DNA from: Spirochaetia bacterium | Lineage (GTDB): Bacteria; Spirochaetota; Spirochaetia; JABMQR01 | Reading direction: 5' to 3' | DNA: 10,006 nt | Assembly (NCBI GenBank): GCA_016784705.1 | Contig: JADHUD010000072.1 | Location: 1 to 10,006, forward strand | In this document: positions 1-5,737 of the stretch, one piece after another | Position numbering within the stretch: position 1 is the stretch's first letter | Layout of the letters: every line of letters begins with the position of its first letter | Made by a program: the position numbers and the translations under genes | Notes under the pieces: model-generated | Seen by the model: the letters and a program-made list of their open reading frames with translations, nothing else | What the model was told of the DNA's origin: nothing | The model's database searches: none

Positions 1-1
1 T

Positions 2-391
2 ATTGTCAATAGGCACCCATTTCCAGGCCCAGGATTGGGAATACGTTGTATTGGAGAGATTACAAAAGAACGGTTAGATACATTGCGCGAAGTAGATACA
101 ATCTTTATTGAAGAGATTCGTAAAGCCGGGCTGTATGATGAAATCTGGCAGGCTCTTGCGTGCCTGTTACCCGTTAAAAGCGTCGGTGTTCAGGGTGATG
201 AAAGAACGTATGAGGAAGTGTGTTCTCTGCGTGCAGTAACAAGTGAAGATGCGATGACTGCAGACTGGTATCGGTTTCCACCGGAAGTGCTTCAGTCGGC
301 TTCAAACCGTATTTGTAATGAAGTACAGCGGGTGAACAGAGTGCTTTATGATATAACCTCTAAACCGCCGGGAACTGTTGAGTGGGAGTAG
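2..391 (+). CDS. guaA: GMP synthase (glutamine-hydrolysing), C-terminal part only
   Basis: This is the last 129 codons of GMP synthetase, which aminates XMP to GMP in the cytoplasm using ammonia from its own glutaminase domain. The window opens inside the gene, in frame from base 2. The visible part begins with RHPFPGPGLGIR, the conserved entry to the C-terminal dimerisation domain. It continues with VGVQGDERTYEEVCSLRAV and TSEDAMTADWYRFPPEVL, and ends with the family's near-invariant tail VNRVLYDITSKPPGTVEWE. The glutaminase and ATP-pyrophosphatase domains, about three quarters of a typical protein of roughly 515 residues, lie upstream of the window. The C-terminus is intact and normal, so this is truncation by the window edge and not a pseudogene. 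A start at the TTG at 35 is not credible because the frame is open and conserved before it. The gene is convergent with the AEC transporter gene 44 bp downstream. Confidence 0.97.
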   Translation: MVNRHPFPGPGLGIRCIGEITKERLDTLREVDTIFIEEIRKAGLYDEIWQALACLLPVKSVGVQGDERTYEEVCSLRAVTSEDAMTADWYRFPPEVLQSASNRICNEVQRVNRVLYDITSKPPGTVEWE

Positions 392-434
392 GAACTCGGA
401 AAAATCCCAATAATCATCCAGTTTCCTGTTTTTT
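391..434. terminator. Possible weak terminator between convergent guaA and AEC genes
   Basis: In the 44-bp convergent gap, GGAACT (391-396) can pair with AGTTTCC (420-426) with a one-base bulge, and the second arm is followed by TGTTTTTTCTT on the plus strand. The stem is short and the loop exceeds 20 nt, so this is at best a weak intrinsic terminator for guaA. It is called on position and T-run as much as on the stem. Confidence 0.3.
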
Positions 435-435
435 C

Positions 436-1374
436 TTAAATACCCAGTATCAGCATTATCACTGTATAAAGAATCAGTGTAATAAATGTGTAAAAAATTA
501 AAACATTGCTGTAAAAAACAGACTCTTTTTTCAGTTCCTTACCCAGGAATACTGGAATAATGAAAGGCGGCGGAAGCAGGAAAAAGGTGATGAATGCGTT
601 TCTCATCATCCTGTTCATCTCCAGAATTAGAAGATCAGAGATAAAATAAAAAAACAAACCAGCGAGTATGGATAAAATAAGTCTCAGAATTAGTACTTTA
701 ATTGATAGATTCCATTGCATTGATGTTAATTTCAGCTGAAAACCTATTGAAAGAAGAATGAGAGGGGATGTTAGTCTGCTGACAACATCCATTGTTGAAA
801 TTATTCCGGTTACTACAAAAAAGCTTTCAATTTCCTGATATATACCTGTAAGATTCAGAAATAAAGCAGATAAAATAGCTAGTATAATTGGAGAGGAGAT
901 AAACGATTTAAGGATTTTTTTAATCTGTATTTTCCCCTGATTCTGAGCCTCCAGGAGCGGTGCATACACAAACCAGATAAAAAATTCATGACCGAGGCCA
1001 AGCAGTAGGATATAATGCAGATTTTCCATGCCAAAAAGAGAGGAAAAAAGAGCAACACCTACCATCCCGAACTCAAAACCCGTAAAAAAGAAGGGTAATA
1101 ATGGTACATCTAATGATTTGATTTTTTTTAATAACATGCCAACTAAAAATAGAAGAAGACACATTAAGAAAGTACTGATAAAAAAAATAATATAGTTACT
1201 CTTCAATTCCATGGTGAGAAAAGAGATGAAAAACACCGCCGGTAACCCGAGATTTATAATTAATTTTTTTAATCCGCCTACAATTTCATCGGAAAGAATT
1301 TTTTTTAACCTGAAAAAAACCCCAACTGCAAGTATGAGGAATATCGGGATGAATCGGGAAATAATATCTGCCAT
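436..1374 (-). CDS. AEC-family (auxin efflux carrier-like) permease
   Basis: A 312-residue, highly hydrophobic integral membrane protein of the auxin efflux carrier (AEC) family; bacterial members are usually 300-320 residues with about ten membrane spans and export or exchange organic acids or related anions. The first span follows MADIISRF, then comes the family-typical GLKKLIINLGLPAVFF segment (about residues 33-48). The C-terminal half has the proline-containing membrane motif FFLLPPPFIIPVFLG, followed by a last long span. I start at ATG 1374 because AAGGA (1386-1382) lies 7 nt upstream. The open frame extends ten codons further to a TTG at 1404 that has no such site. With this start there is a 22-nt gap after the MFS stop codon, so the two genes probably share one mRNA from the promoter near 2735-2762. 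The substrate cannot be read from sequence. Confidence 0.88.
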   Translation of the reverse strand: MADIISRFIPIFLILAVGVFFRLKKILSDEIVGGLKKLIINLGLPAVFFISFLTMELKSNYIIFFISTFLMCLLLFLVGMLLKKIKSLDVPLLPFFFTGFEFGMVGVALFSSLFGMENLHYILLLGLGHEFFIWFVYAPLLEAQNQGKIQIKKILKSFISSPIILAILSALFLNLTGIYQEIESFFVVTGIISTMDVVSRLTSPLILLSIGFQLKLTSMQWNLSIKVLILRLILSILAGLFFYFISDLLILEMNRMMRNAFITFFLLPPPFIIPVFLGKELKKESVFYSNVLIFYTFITLILYTVIMLILGI

Positions 1375-1381
1375 ATGAAAA

Positions 1382-1386
1382 TCCTT
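1382..1386 (-). promoter_or_regulatory. Ribosome binding site deciding the AEC permease start
   Basis: AAGGA on the minus strand, 7 nt before ATG 1374. It lies inside the longer open frame (TTG at 1404), so it supports the shorter protein and a non-overlapping junction with the upstream MFS gene. Confidence 0.75.
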
Positions 1387-1396
1387 ACCTATTGCA

Positions 1397-2686
1397 TTAT
1401 TCAAGTGTTACTTTGTTATTGTATTGATCAAGCATTTCACGACCCTTTTGTTCATCAACTTTAATCAGTAATATGGCACCTGTAATAAACAGAACCAATA
1501 TTGATAAAATACCCAGCCTGTTGCTGCCAGTGACCAAGGTTACTATTCCCATAAGTGCAGGCCCGATAACAGCTGCAAATTTTCCCAGCATATTAAAGAA
1601 TCCATAAAATTCACCGGCTTGTTTTTCAGGTATGAGCCGTGAATAATAGCTTCTGCTTAATGCCTGAATACCTCCCTGAAATAAACCAATGGAAACAGCA
1701 AGAATATAGAAATGAGTAGTGGTTTTCATGAAGTAGCCGAGTATGGTAAGAATGGAATAAGCGGCTATTGCCAGCAATAATGCTCTCTTTATCCCTGTTT
1801 TCTTACCTAGAAGATTATAGAGAAGTGTTGCCGGAAATGCTACAAATTGAACTATCAATAGTGCAGTAATAAGTGATCCTGCGGGAAATCCGAGCGATGA
1901 GCCGTAATCAACTGCCATTCTGATAATTGTATCCACTCCATCAATATAGAACCAATAGGCAAAAAGGAATAGACCGACAACTTTTAAGTATCTGATTTGT
2001 CGGAAAGTTTCTCCTAATTGCTTGAATCCGGAGGATATAGCTTTTCCCGAAGGTAATCCTTTGTTTTTAGCCGGTTCTTTCACAAAGAGTATGATAGGGA
2101 GGGAAAAAACCGCCCACCAGATTGCTACGGTAAGAAATGCAATTCTGATTGCCGTGACATCATCTGCAATACCGAATAGACTTGGTTTGAGATACATAAC
2201 AACGTTAATGAGAAATAACAGTCCTCCGCCAATATACCCAAGTCCGAAACCCAGGGAAGATGCGTAGTCGACCTTTTTCTCAGAAGCAATTCCGGGAAGC
2301 AATGCGTCGTAAAAAATATTTGCACCGGAAAAACCTACTGTTCCGGTTATATAGAACAGTATAGCCAGCTGCCAATAGCCAGCCCTGACAAACCAGAGCG
2401 ATCCTGTCATAATGCAACCAAGAAAAGCAAAGAAAATCAGAAGTTTTTTCTTTACACCTCCTTTGTCAGCGATGGCACCTAGAATAGGGGCAAGAGCAGC
2501 TACAATAATTGAAGCAATTGAATTTGCCATTCCCAGGTAAAACGTACTTTGCTGAACAGTGGCTCCAGTAGACCAGTAGGCTTTGAAGAAAACCGGAAAA
2601 AAACCAGCCATCACCGTTGTTGCAAATGCGCTGTTAGCCCAATCATAAAAAGACCAAGCCCAGATTGCTTTCTTTGAATCTTTCAT
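1397..2686 (-). CDS. MFS transporter, UMF1 / Atg22-like family
   Basis: A 429-residue major facilitator protein of the UMF1 (unknown major facilitator 1) family, related to the yeast vacuolar amino-acid effluxer Atg22. The N-terminus carries the family signature WAWSFYDWANSAFATTV (residues 9-25). The MFS loop 2-3 motif appears as GAIADKGGVKKK after the second span. The second half has GGIQALSRSYYSRLIPEKQAGEFYGFFNMLGKFA, where UMF1 proteins are most conserved (named here only as a region of key residues around QALSRS and LIPE). About 12 spans are expected. ATG 2686 is chosen because AGGGAG (2697-2692) sits 5 nt upstream; the TTG at 2704 lies inside a palindrome and has no ribosome site. The gene is first in a two-gene transporter operon with the AEC permease. 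The transported compound is not established for bacterial members. Confidence 0.93.
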   Translation of the reverse strand: MKDSKKAIWAWSFYDWANSAFATTVMAGFFPVFFKAYWSTGATVQQSTFYLGMANSIASIIVAALAPILGAIADKGGVKKKLLIFFAFLGCIMTGSLWFVRAGYWQLAILFYITGTVGFSGANIFYDALLPGIASEKKVDYASSLGFGLGYIGGGLLFLINVVMYLKPSLFGIADDVTAIRIAFLTVAIWWAVFSLPIILFVKEPAKNKGLPSGKAISSGFKQLGETFRQIRYLKVVGLFLFAYWFYIDGVDTIIRMAVDYGSSLGFPAGSLITALLIVQFVAFPATLLYNLLGKKTGIKRALLLAIAAYSILTILGYFMKTTTHFYILAVSIGLFQGGIQALSRSYYSRLIPEKQAGEFYGFFNMLGKFAAVIGPALMGIVTLVTGSNRLGILSILVLFITGAILLIKVDEQKGREMLDQYNNKVTLE

Positions 2687-2691
2687 CGTGA

Positions 2692-2697
2692 CTCCCT
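2692..2697 (-). promoter_or_regulatory. Ribosome binding site of the MFS gene, abutting a palindrome
   Basis: AGGGAG on the minus strand, 5 nt before ATG 2686. The inverted repeat at 2699-2720 ends one base upstream of it, so folding of the 5' leader could affect ribosome access. Confidence 0.75.
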
Positions 2698-2698
2698 G

Positions 2699-2720
2699 AG
2701 ACAATCTTTTAAGATTGTCT
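2699..2720. promoter_or_regulatory. Perfect 10-bp inverted repeat in the MFS 5' leader (operator or leader hairpin)
   Basis: AGACAATCTT (2699-2708), two T residues, and AAGATTGTCT (2711-2720) form a perfect palindrome. It falls downstream of the predicted transcription start (about 2728) and directly next to the Shine-Dalgarno. It could be a repressor site just after +1, or an RNA hairpin that modulates translation. It is not followed by a T-run, so it does not look like a terminator. Confidence 0.6.
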
Positions 2721-2734
2721 TATAAATGATGCTC

Positions 2735-2762
2735 TTTATATAGCTGCCTATCTTTTTCTCAA
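2735..2762 (-). promoter_or_regulatory. Predicted sigma70-type promoter of the MFS-AEC operon
   Basis: On the minus strand TTGAGA (2762-2757) and TATAAA (2740-2735) are separated by 16 nt, giving a transcription start near 2728 and a leader of about 40 nt. The match is good but rests on consensus alone. Confidence 0.5.
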
Positions 2763-2767
2763 TATCA

Positions 2768-2781
2768 GGATAATTTTATCC
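2768..2781. promoter_or_regulatory. 14-bp palindrome just upstream of the MFS promoter -35
   Basis: GGATAA (2768-2773), TT, TTATCC (2776-2781). Its centre is about 46 bp upstream of the predicted start, a position used by activators that contact RNA polymerase. It is short and AT-rich, so chance is possible. Confidence 0.35.
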
Positions 2782-2825
2782 CATTACTGTGAGAATGTCA
2801 TGAAAATTAAGTATTTATTGATGTA

Positions 2826-3093
2826 TTGATTCTCAAACGAATGAGAGAAGCGGAACCAACAAGTTGGTTCCATTTCCGAGTGAGTGAACAACCAAAGGTT
2901 GTTTCAGGAGTTTGCGTTGCAAACTCCCAAGACGAAACCTTTCAGTTTCGTCCGAGAACGCAAGGAAACATACCCCGCCCCTTGGGGCGGAATAGAACCG
3001 CCAAAGCGGTTCTGGGTCCCAAGCTCACCTATGGTGAGCCGCTTGCCTAAGACATAAGCCTTGCTTATGTCCGGGTATTGATACCTTTCATTT
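2826..3093. repeat. Hairpin-string interspersed repeat, copy 1 (long form, nine hairpins)
   Basis: This 268-bp element nearly fills the 444-bp gap between the MFS and trmH genes. It is a run of perfect inverted repeats with 2-6 nt loops and different arm sequences: 2852-2860/2863-2871 (9 bp), 2887-2893/2897-2903 (7), 2907-2915/2919-2927 (9), 2931-2938/2945-2952 (8), 2975-2981/2984-2990 (7, G+C-rich), 2994-3001/3006-3013 (8), 3023-3029/3033-3039 (7), 3051-3059/3063-3071 (9), 3074-3078/3081-3085 (5). A weaker TTCTC/GAGAA stem (2830-2849) opens it. AAGCGG (2848-2853) could also pair with CCGCTT (3039-3044), although each overlaps a local arm. About half of the bases are in arms. No hairpin is followed by a T-run. 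A second copy lies at 7056-7258. Open frames through it are not genes: in copy 2 the plus frame hits a stop after four codons and the indel breaks phase. The family is unknown to me. Confidence 0.93.
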
Positions 3094-3130
3094 TTCACCG
3101 ATTGCTTTGAGTTGAAATTCAATCTGACAA

Positions 3131-3820
3131 TTAGAGTAATCTTTCATGAAACTCAGGTTTCTTTATGGTATTTCTCAACCAAGTATGTAAAAGAGTCATC
3201 TGTTCGATTTCAGAAAGCTGCCAATTCAGCTCTGATTCATGCAAACCGAGTACAAGGTGATGTAGAGTAAGTGCAGCACAAACCGAAATATTGAAGCTTT
3301 CTACAAAACCATACATCGGTATTTTTACATATTCATCTGCTGCTGCCAAAGCCTCTGGAGTGAGACCGTCAAGCTCAGTTCCAAATAAAAAGACCGCTTT
3401 TCCTTTTGATAAGTCAAATTCATCAAGATGCATATCATTGCTGTGCGGACTTGTCGCAATTACTCTATATCCTTGACTTTTCAGAGCTTCTATCGCCGCA
3501 GCACTGTTATTTCCCTTATCCCGATAGCGCTGCAGAGTTAACCACTGGCTTGTTCCCATGTCCACAGCAGGATTTGAAGAGAATTTATTGCTGTTCTCAA
3601 TAATATGAATATCCTGTATGCCAAACGCATCACAGCTTCTCAGTACTGCACTGGCATTATGCGGTTGGAAAATATTTTCAAGAGCAACTGAAATATATCG
3701 GGTTCTGTTTTTCAGAACTTTTTTCATTTTAAGAAGACGTTCTTCTGTAATAAGACCGGAGTAGTAGGAGATGCGTTTTTCCAGCTCCTTTCTAGTAAAT
3801 GTAACTTCTTTCCTATTCAT
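3131..3820 (-). CDS. trmH: TrmH-type tRNA (guanosine-2'-O)-methyltransferase (SpoU/SPOUT family)
   Basis: A 229-residue SPOUT-fold enzyme that uses S-adenosylmethionine to 2'-O-methylate RNA; the closest pattern is TrmH, which modifies G18 in the tRNA D-loop. Motif 1 is NIFQPHNASAVLRSCDAFG (49-67), whose Arg61 fits the catalytic arginine. Motif 2 is FLFGTELDGLT (144-154). Motif 3, the knot loop, is IPMYGFVESFNISVCAAL (167-184). An N-terminal extension of about 40 residues and a short C-terminal helix flank the core. ATG 3820 has no clear Shine-Dalgarno. A TTGCCT-17 nt-TAATCT promoter guess would place the start of transcription almost at the ATG, but it is weak. The stop is followed after 37 bp by hairpin repeat copy 1. 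Closely related SpoU enzymes that modify rRNA or other tRNA sites cannot be fully excluded. The gene is divergent from the tocopherol-cyclase-like gene. Confidence 0.88.
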   Translation of the reverse strand: MNRKEVTFTRKELEKRISYYSGLITEERLLKMKKVLKNRTRYISVALENIFQPHNASAVLRSCDAFGIQDIHIIENSNKFSSNPAVDMGTSQWLTLQRYRDKGNNSAAAIEALKSQGYRVIATSPHSNDMHLDEFDLSKGKAVFLFGTELDGLTPEALAAADEYVKIPMYGFVESFNISVCAALTLHHLVLGLHESELNWQLSEIEQMTLLHTWLRNTIKKPEFHERLL

Positions 3821-3865
3821 AAAGAGAGATTACTGAAAGAACCAATTGAAGGCAAGAGGTATTTC

Positions 3866-3905
3866 ATGCAAAAATGTATGCAAGTGTATATTATGTATAT
3901 ATAAT
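3866..3905 (+). promoter_or_regulatory. Predicted promoter of the tocopherol-cyclase-like gene, with direct repeats
   Basis: TATAAT (3900-3905) lies 17 nt after TATGCA (3877-3882), a poor -35. ATGCAA occurs twice (3866-3871 and 3878-3883), 12 bp apart, over and upstream of the -35, and could be an activator site. A start near 3912 leaves a 23-nt leader. This argues against using the TTG at 3905 as the start codon, since it overlaps the -10. Confidence 0.45.
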
Positions 3906-3925
3906 TGTATAACCTTTTGATATTC

Positions 3926-3930
3926 GGAGG
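3926..3930 (+). promoter_or_regulatory. Ribosome binding site deciding the start at 3935
   Basis: GGAGG, 4 nt before ATG 3935, inside the longer open frame that begins at TTG 3905. It supports the 339-residue protein. Confidence 0.8.
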
Positions 3931-3934
3931 ATTT

Positions 3935-4954
3935 ATGGAGATATTTAATCTTAAACCTAAACCTAAACCTAAACCATTACTTTTTCAGGGAAGGAGAAAA
4001 AAGAGGTCATATTTTGAAGGATGGTATTTTAAACAGACTATACAGCACCGGCAGAAAGACAAGAGCGATGATGTTATAGCGGTTATTCCTGGAATCTCAA
4101 TGGACAATGGGGGTAAAAAACAAGCATTTATTCAGGTTTTCAGTTCTGCGGAAGAAAAAACATGGTATATTCCCTACTCCTTTTCAAGTTTTACTGCAGC
4201 TGAAAAAACAATGTTTATTATGGTTGATAAAAACAGATTTTCAGATGAGGGGATTTCGCTTGATATTGATTATCAGGATCTTCACTTGAAAGGAGAGCTG
4301 AAGTATTCTCATATTGATAAATATCCGCAAAAAATTCTGGCTCCGGGAATTATGGGATGGTACTCTTACATTCCCTTTATGGAATGTTTTCATGGAGTTG
4401 TCTCCATGAAACATGAAGTTAATGGTACATTACTGTTAAATGGGAGAAAAATTAAATTCTGCAGCGGATCAGGCTATATAGAAAAAGATTGGGGAGTATC
4501 TTTTCCCTCATCCTGGGTGTGGATGCAGTCATGTGATTTTCCGGATAAAAAGAGCTCCTGCATGCTTTCAGTTGCAAGAATTCCTTTTTTAGGCAGCGAA
4601 TTTACCGGTTTTCTGGGTTTTCTGCGGTACAATGATACTTTGCTGCGTTTTGGCTCATATACCGGAGCAAAAATCATATCGTTGAAAGCTGATGGAAAAA
4701 CTGCCAAGGTTATCATAAGACAGGGAAAAACTCTTGTTGAGTTTTCTGCAGAGATGGGTGTCTCCGGACATTTGGCTGCCCCGCGGCAAGGTAAAATGGA
4801 TAGAATTATTCAGGAAAGCCTGAATGGTAGTATAGCAGTAACTGTTCGTACCATGACAGATAGTGGCGATAGTGATGCTGGTGCTGTTCTCTTTTCAGGT
4901 GTCGGTATATTGGCAGGTATTGAATTGTCTGAAGCTGAAAATATCACGAAATGA
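3935..4954 (+). CDS. Tocopherol cyclase-like family protein, function unknown
   Basis: A 339-residue protein with the hallmarks of the tocopherol cyclase-like family (Pfam Tocopherol_cycl): KRSYFEGWYFK near the N-terminus (23-33), a glycine/tryptophan segment ending GIMGWYSYIPFMECFHGV (about 138-155), and GYIEKDWGVSFPSSWVWMQ (180-198). In plants and cyanobacteria the family closes the chromanol ring of vitamin E. Bacterial homologues in genomes without tocopherol synthesis have no assigned role, so I infer only a lipocalin-like fold that may bind or modify a lipophilic compound. There is no signal peptide or membrane span, so it is probably cytoplasmic or membrane-associated. Near the N-terminus, residues 7-14 read KPKPKPKP, encoded by a hexanucleotide tandem repeat at 3953-3975. 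The nitroreductase gene follows after 65 bp on the same strand and may be cotranscribed. Confidence 0.85.
   Translation: MEIFNLKPKPKPKPLLFQGRRKKRSYFEGWYFKQTIQHRQKDKSDDVIAVIPGISMDNGGKKQAFIQVFSSAEEKTWYIPYSFSSFTAAEKTMFIMVDKNRFSDEGISLDIDYQDLHLKGELKYSHIDKYPQKILAPGIMGWYSYIPFMECFHGVVSMKHEVNGTLLLNGRKIKFCSGSGYIEKDWGVSFPSSWVWMQSCDFPDKKSSCMLSVARIPFLGSEFTGFLGFLRYNDTLLRFGSYTGAKIISLKADGKTAKVIIRQGKTLVEFSAEMGVSGHLAAPRQGKMDRIIQESLNGSIAVTVRTMTDSGDSDAGAVLFSGVGILAGIELSEAENITK
3953..3975 (+). repeat. In-frame hexanucleotide tandem repeat (AAACCT, about four units)
   Basis: Three full AAACCT units plus a partial fourth encode alternating Lys-Pro near the N-terminus of the tocopherol-cyclase-like protein. Because the unit is 6 nt, slippage would add or remove Lys-Pro pairs without shifting the frame. 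Confidence 0.85.
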
Positions 4955-4958
4955 GAGC

Positions 4959-4988
4959 AAATTTCAACATAAAATCATTTTGAAATTT
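4959..4988. other. AT-rich inverted repeat between two plus-strand genes
   Basis: AAATTTCAA (4959-4967) and TTGAAATTT (4980-4988) are perfect complements with a 12-nt loop, in the 65-bp gap after the tocopherol-cyclase-like gene. No T-run follows and the stem has only two G-C pairs, so termination is unlikely. It may be a processing or attenuating structure, or chance. Confidence 0.35.
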
Positions 4989-5019
4989 CCTCTGAAAAGT
5001 TAAATAGTTAGAGGTGCTT

Positions 5020-5595
5020 ATGGAAATTTATGAATTAATCAAAAAGTGCAGGTCTATCAGGAGATTTGATGAATCAGGAGAGATAAGCAGAAAAACTCTT
5101 TTGGAATTGGTAGAGCTTGCTGTACTATCACCCTCATCAGCAAACAAGCAGTCGCTCAGGTTCTATCTTGTGAACGATAGAAATCGATGTAATATCATTA
5201 CGGGTTTACTTGGATGGGCTGGAGCACTTAAAGAGTGGAAAGGTCCCAAAGAGGGGGAACGGCCGTCGGCTTTTATTATTATTGTGTATGATGCACATAT
5301 AACAAAGAATCCACAATATGATTCGGGAATTGCTGCACATTCAATTCTGCTTGGCGCCGCTGAAAAAGGCCTTGGCGGATGTATGTTTGGATCGATACAG
5401 CGTGAGAATCTGCAGAAACTGCTGAATATCGACCAGAAATACAGTATATCGCTGGTGGTTGCCTTAGGTCTTCCAGCTGAAAAAGTAGTTATTGATCGGA
5501 TAGCAGCTGGTATGGATACCAGCTATTTTCGGGATGAAAGTGACACTCACCATGTTCCTAAAATAGTGCTGAAAGATTTGCTGCTGAACAGCTGA
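5020..5595 (+). CDS. Nitroreductase-family FMN oxidoreductase
   Basis: A 191-residue protein of the nitroreductase superfamily, which are usually FMN-containing homodimers that reduce nitro groups, quinones, flavins or unsaturated substrates with NAD(P)H. The FMN phosphate-binding motif RSIRRF is at residues 11-16, followed by the usual SPSSANKQSLRFYLV (38-52). GIAAHSILLGAAEKGLGGCMFG (about 103-124) is the conserved second FMN-contact region. The tail HHVPKIVLKDLLL is typical of the short single-domain members. ATG 5020 is preceded by AGAGG (5010-5014) at 5 nt; the GTG at 5014 overlaps that site and is not used. The gene follows the tocopherol-cyclase-like gene by 65 bp, so a joint transcript is likely. 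The physiological substrate is unknown. Confidence 0.9.
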   Translation: MEIYELIKKCRSIRRFDESGEISRKTLLELVELAVLSPSSANKQSLRFYLVNDRNRCNIITGLLGWAGALKEWKGPKEGERPSAFIIIVYDAHITKNPQYDSGIAAHSILLGAAEKGLGGCMFGSIQRENLQKLLNIDQKYSISLVVALGLPAEKVVIDRIAAGMDTSYFRDESDTHHVPKIVLKDLLLNS

Positions 5596-5667
5596 TCTCC
5601 TGCTGTGTATTTGCTGCAGCTCTGTAGAAAATCTGTATCCAAAATAGACTGAAATTTGCTGACTGTA

Positions 5668-5696
5668 TTGAAAAATATGGAGGTAAAGTCTAGAAT
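5668..5696 (+). promoter_or_regulatory. Predicted sigma70-type promoter of aspartate kinase
   Basis: TTGAAA (5668-5673), a 17-nt spacer and TAGAAT (5691-5696), one of the best promoter matches in the window. The start would be near 5703, leaving a leader of about 35 nt, too short for a lysine riboswitch or an attenuator. Confidence 0.6.
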
Positions 5697-5737
5697 ACCA
5701 CTCAATTGTATTCGGAATTTGATTTAGGGAGATATAC

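Noticed and set aside
2823..3082. GTATTGAT at both ends of repeat copy 1, resembling a target-site duplication
   Set aside because: The right-hand occurrence is inside the conserved part of the element (it is the last hairpin) and is also in copy 2, while the left-hand flank of copy 2 reads AGTTGAT. The shared TTGAT belongs to the element. No terminal inverted repeats support a transposon or MITE.
2852..3085. CRISPR array or attC-like cassette array
   Set aside because: Arms differ from hairpin to hairpin, there is no regular spacing or repeated unit, and no cas or integrase gene is near.
2826..3122. Open frames of 74 codons (+) and 72 codons (-) through repeat copy 1
   Set aside because: In copy 2 the same plus frame meets TGA after four codons, and the copy-specific indel (net 65 nt) is not a multiple of three. 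Near-identical copies therefore cannot both code; the frames are by-products of stop-poor hairpin sequence.
3953..3975. Telomere-like CCTAAA repeat
   Set aside because: Only about four units, inside a coding frame and in a bacterial gene; resemblance to plant telomere sequence is coincidence.
5597..5737. Lysine riboswitch or leader peptide upstream of aspartate kinase
   Set aside because: The good promoter at 5668-5696 leaves only about 35 nt of leader. The short frame from ATG 5678 begins before the predicted start of transcription and has no ribosome site or run of lysine codons.
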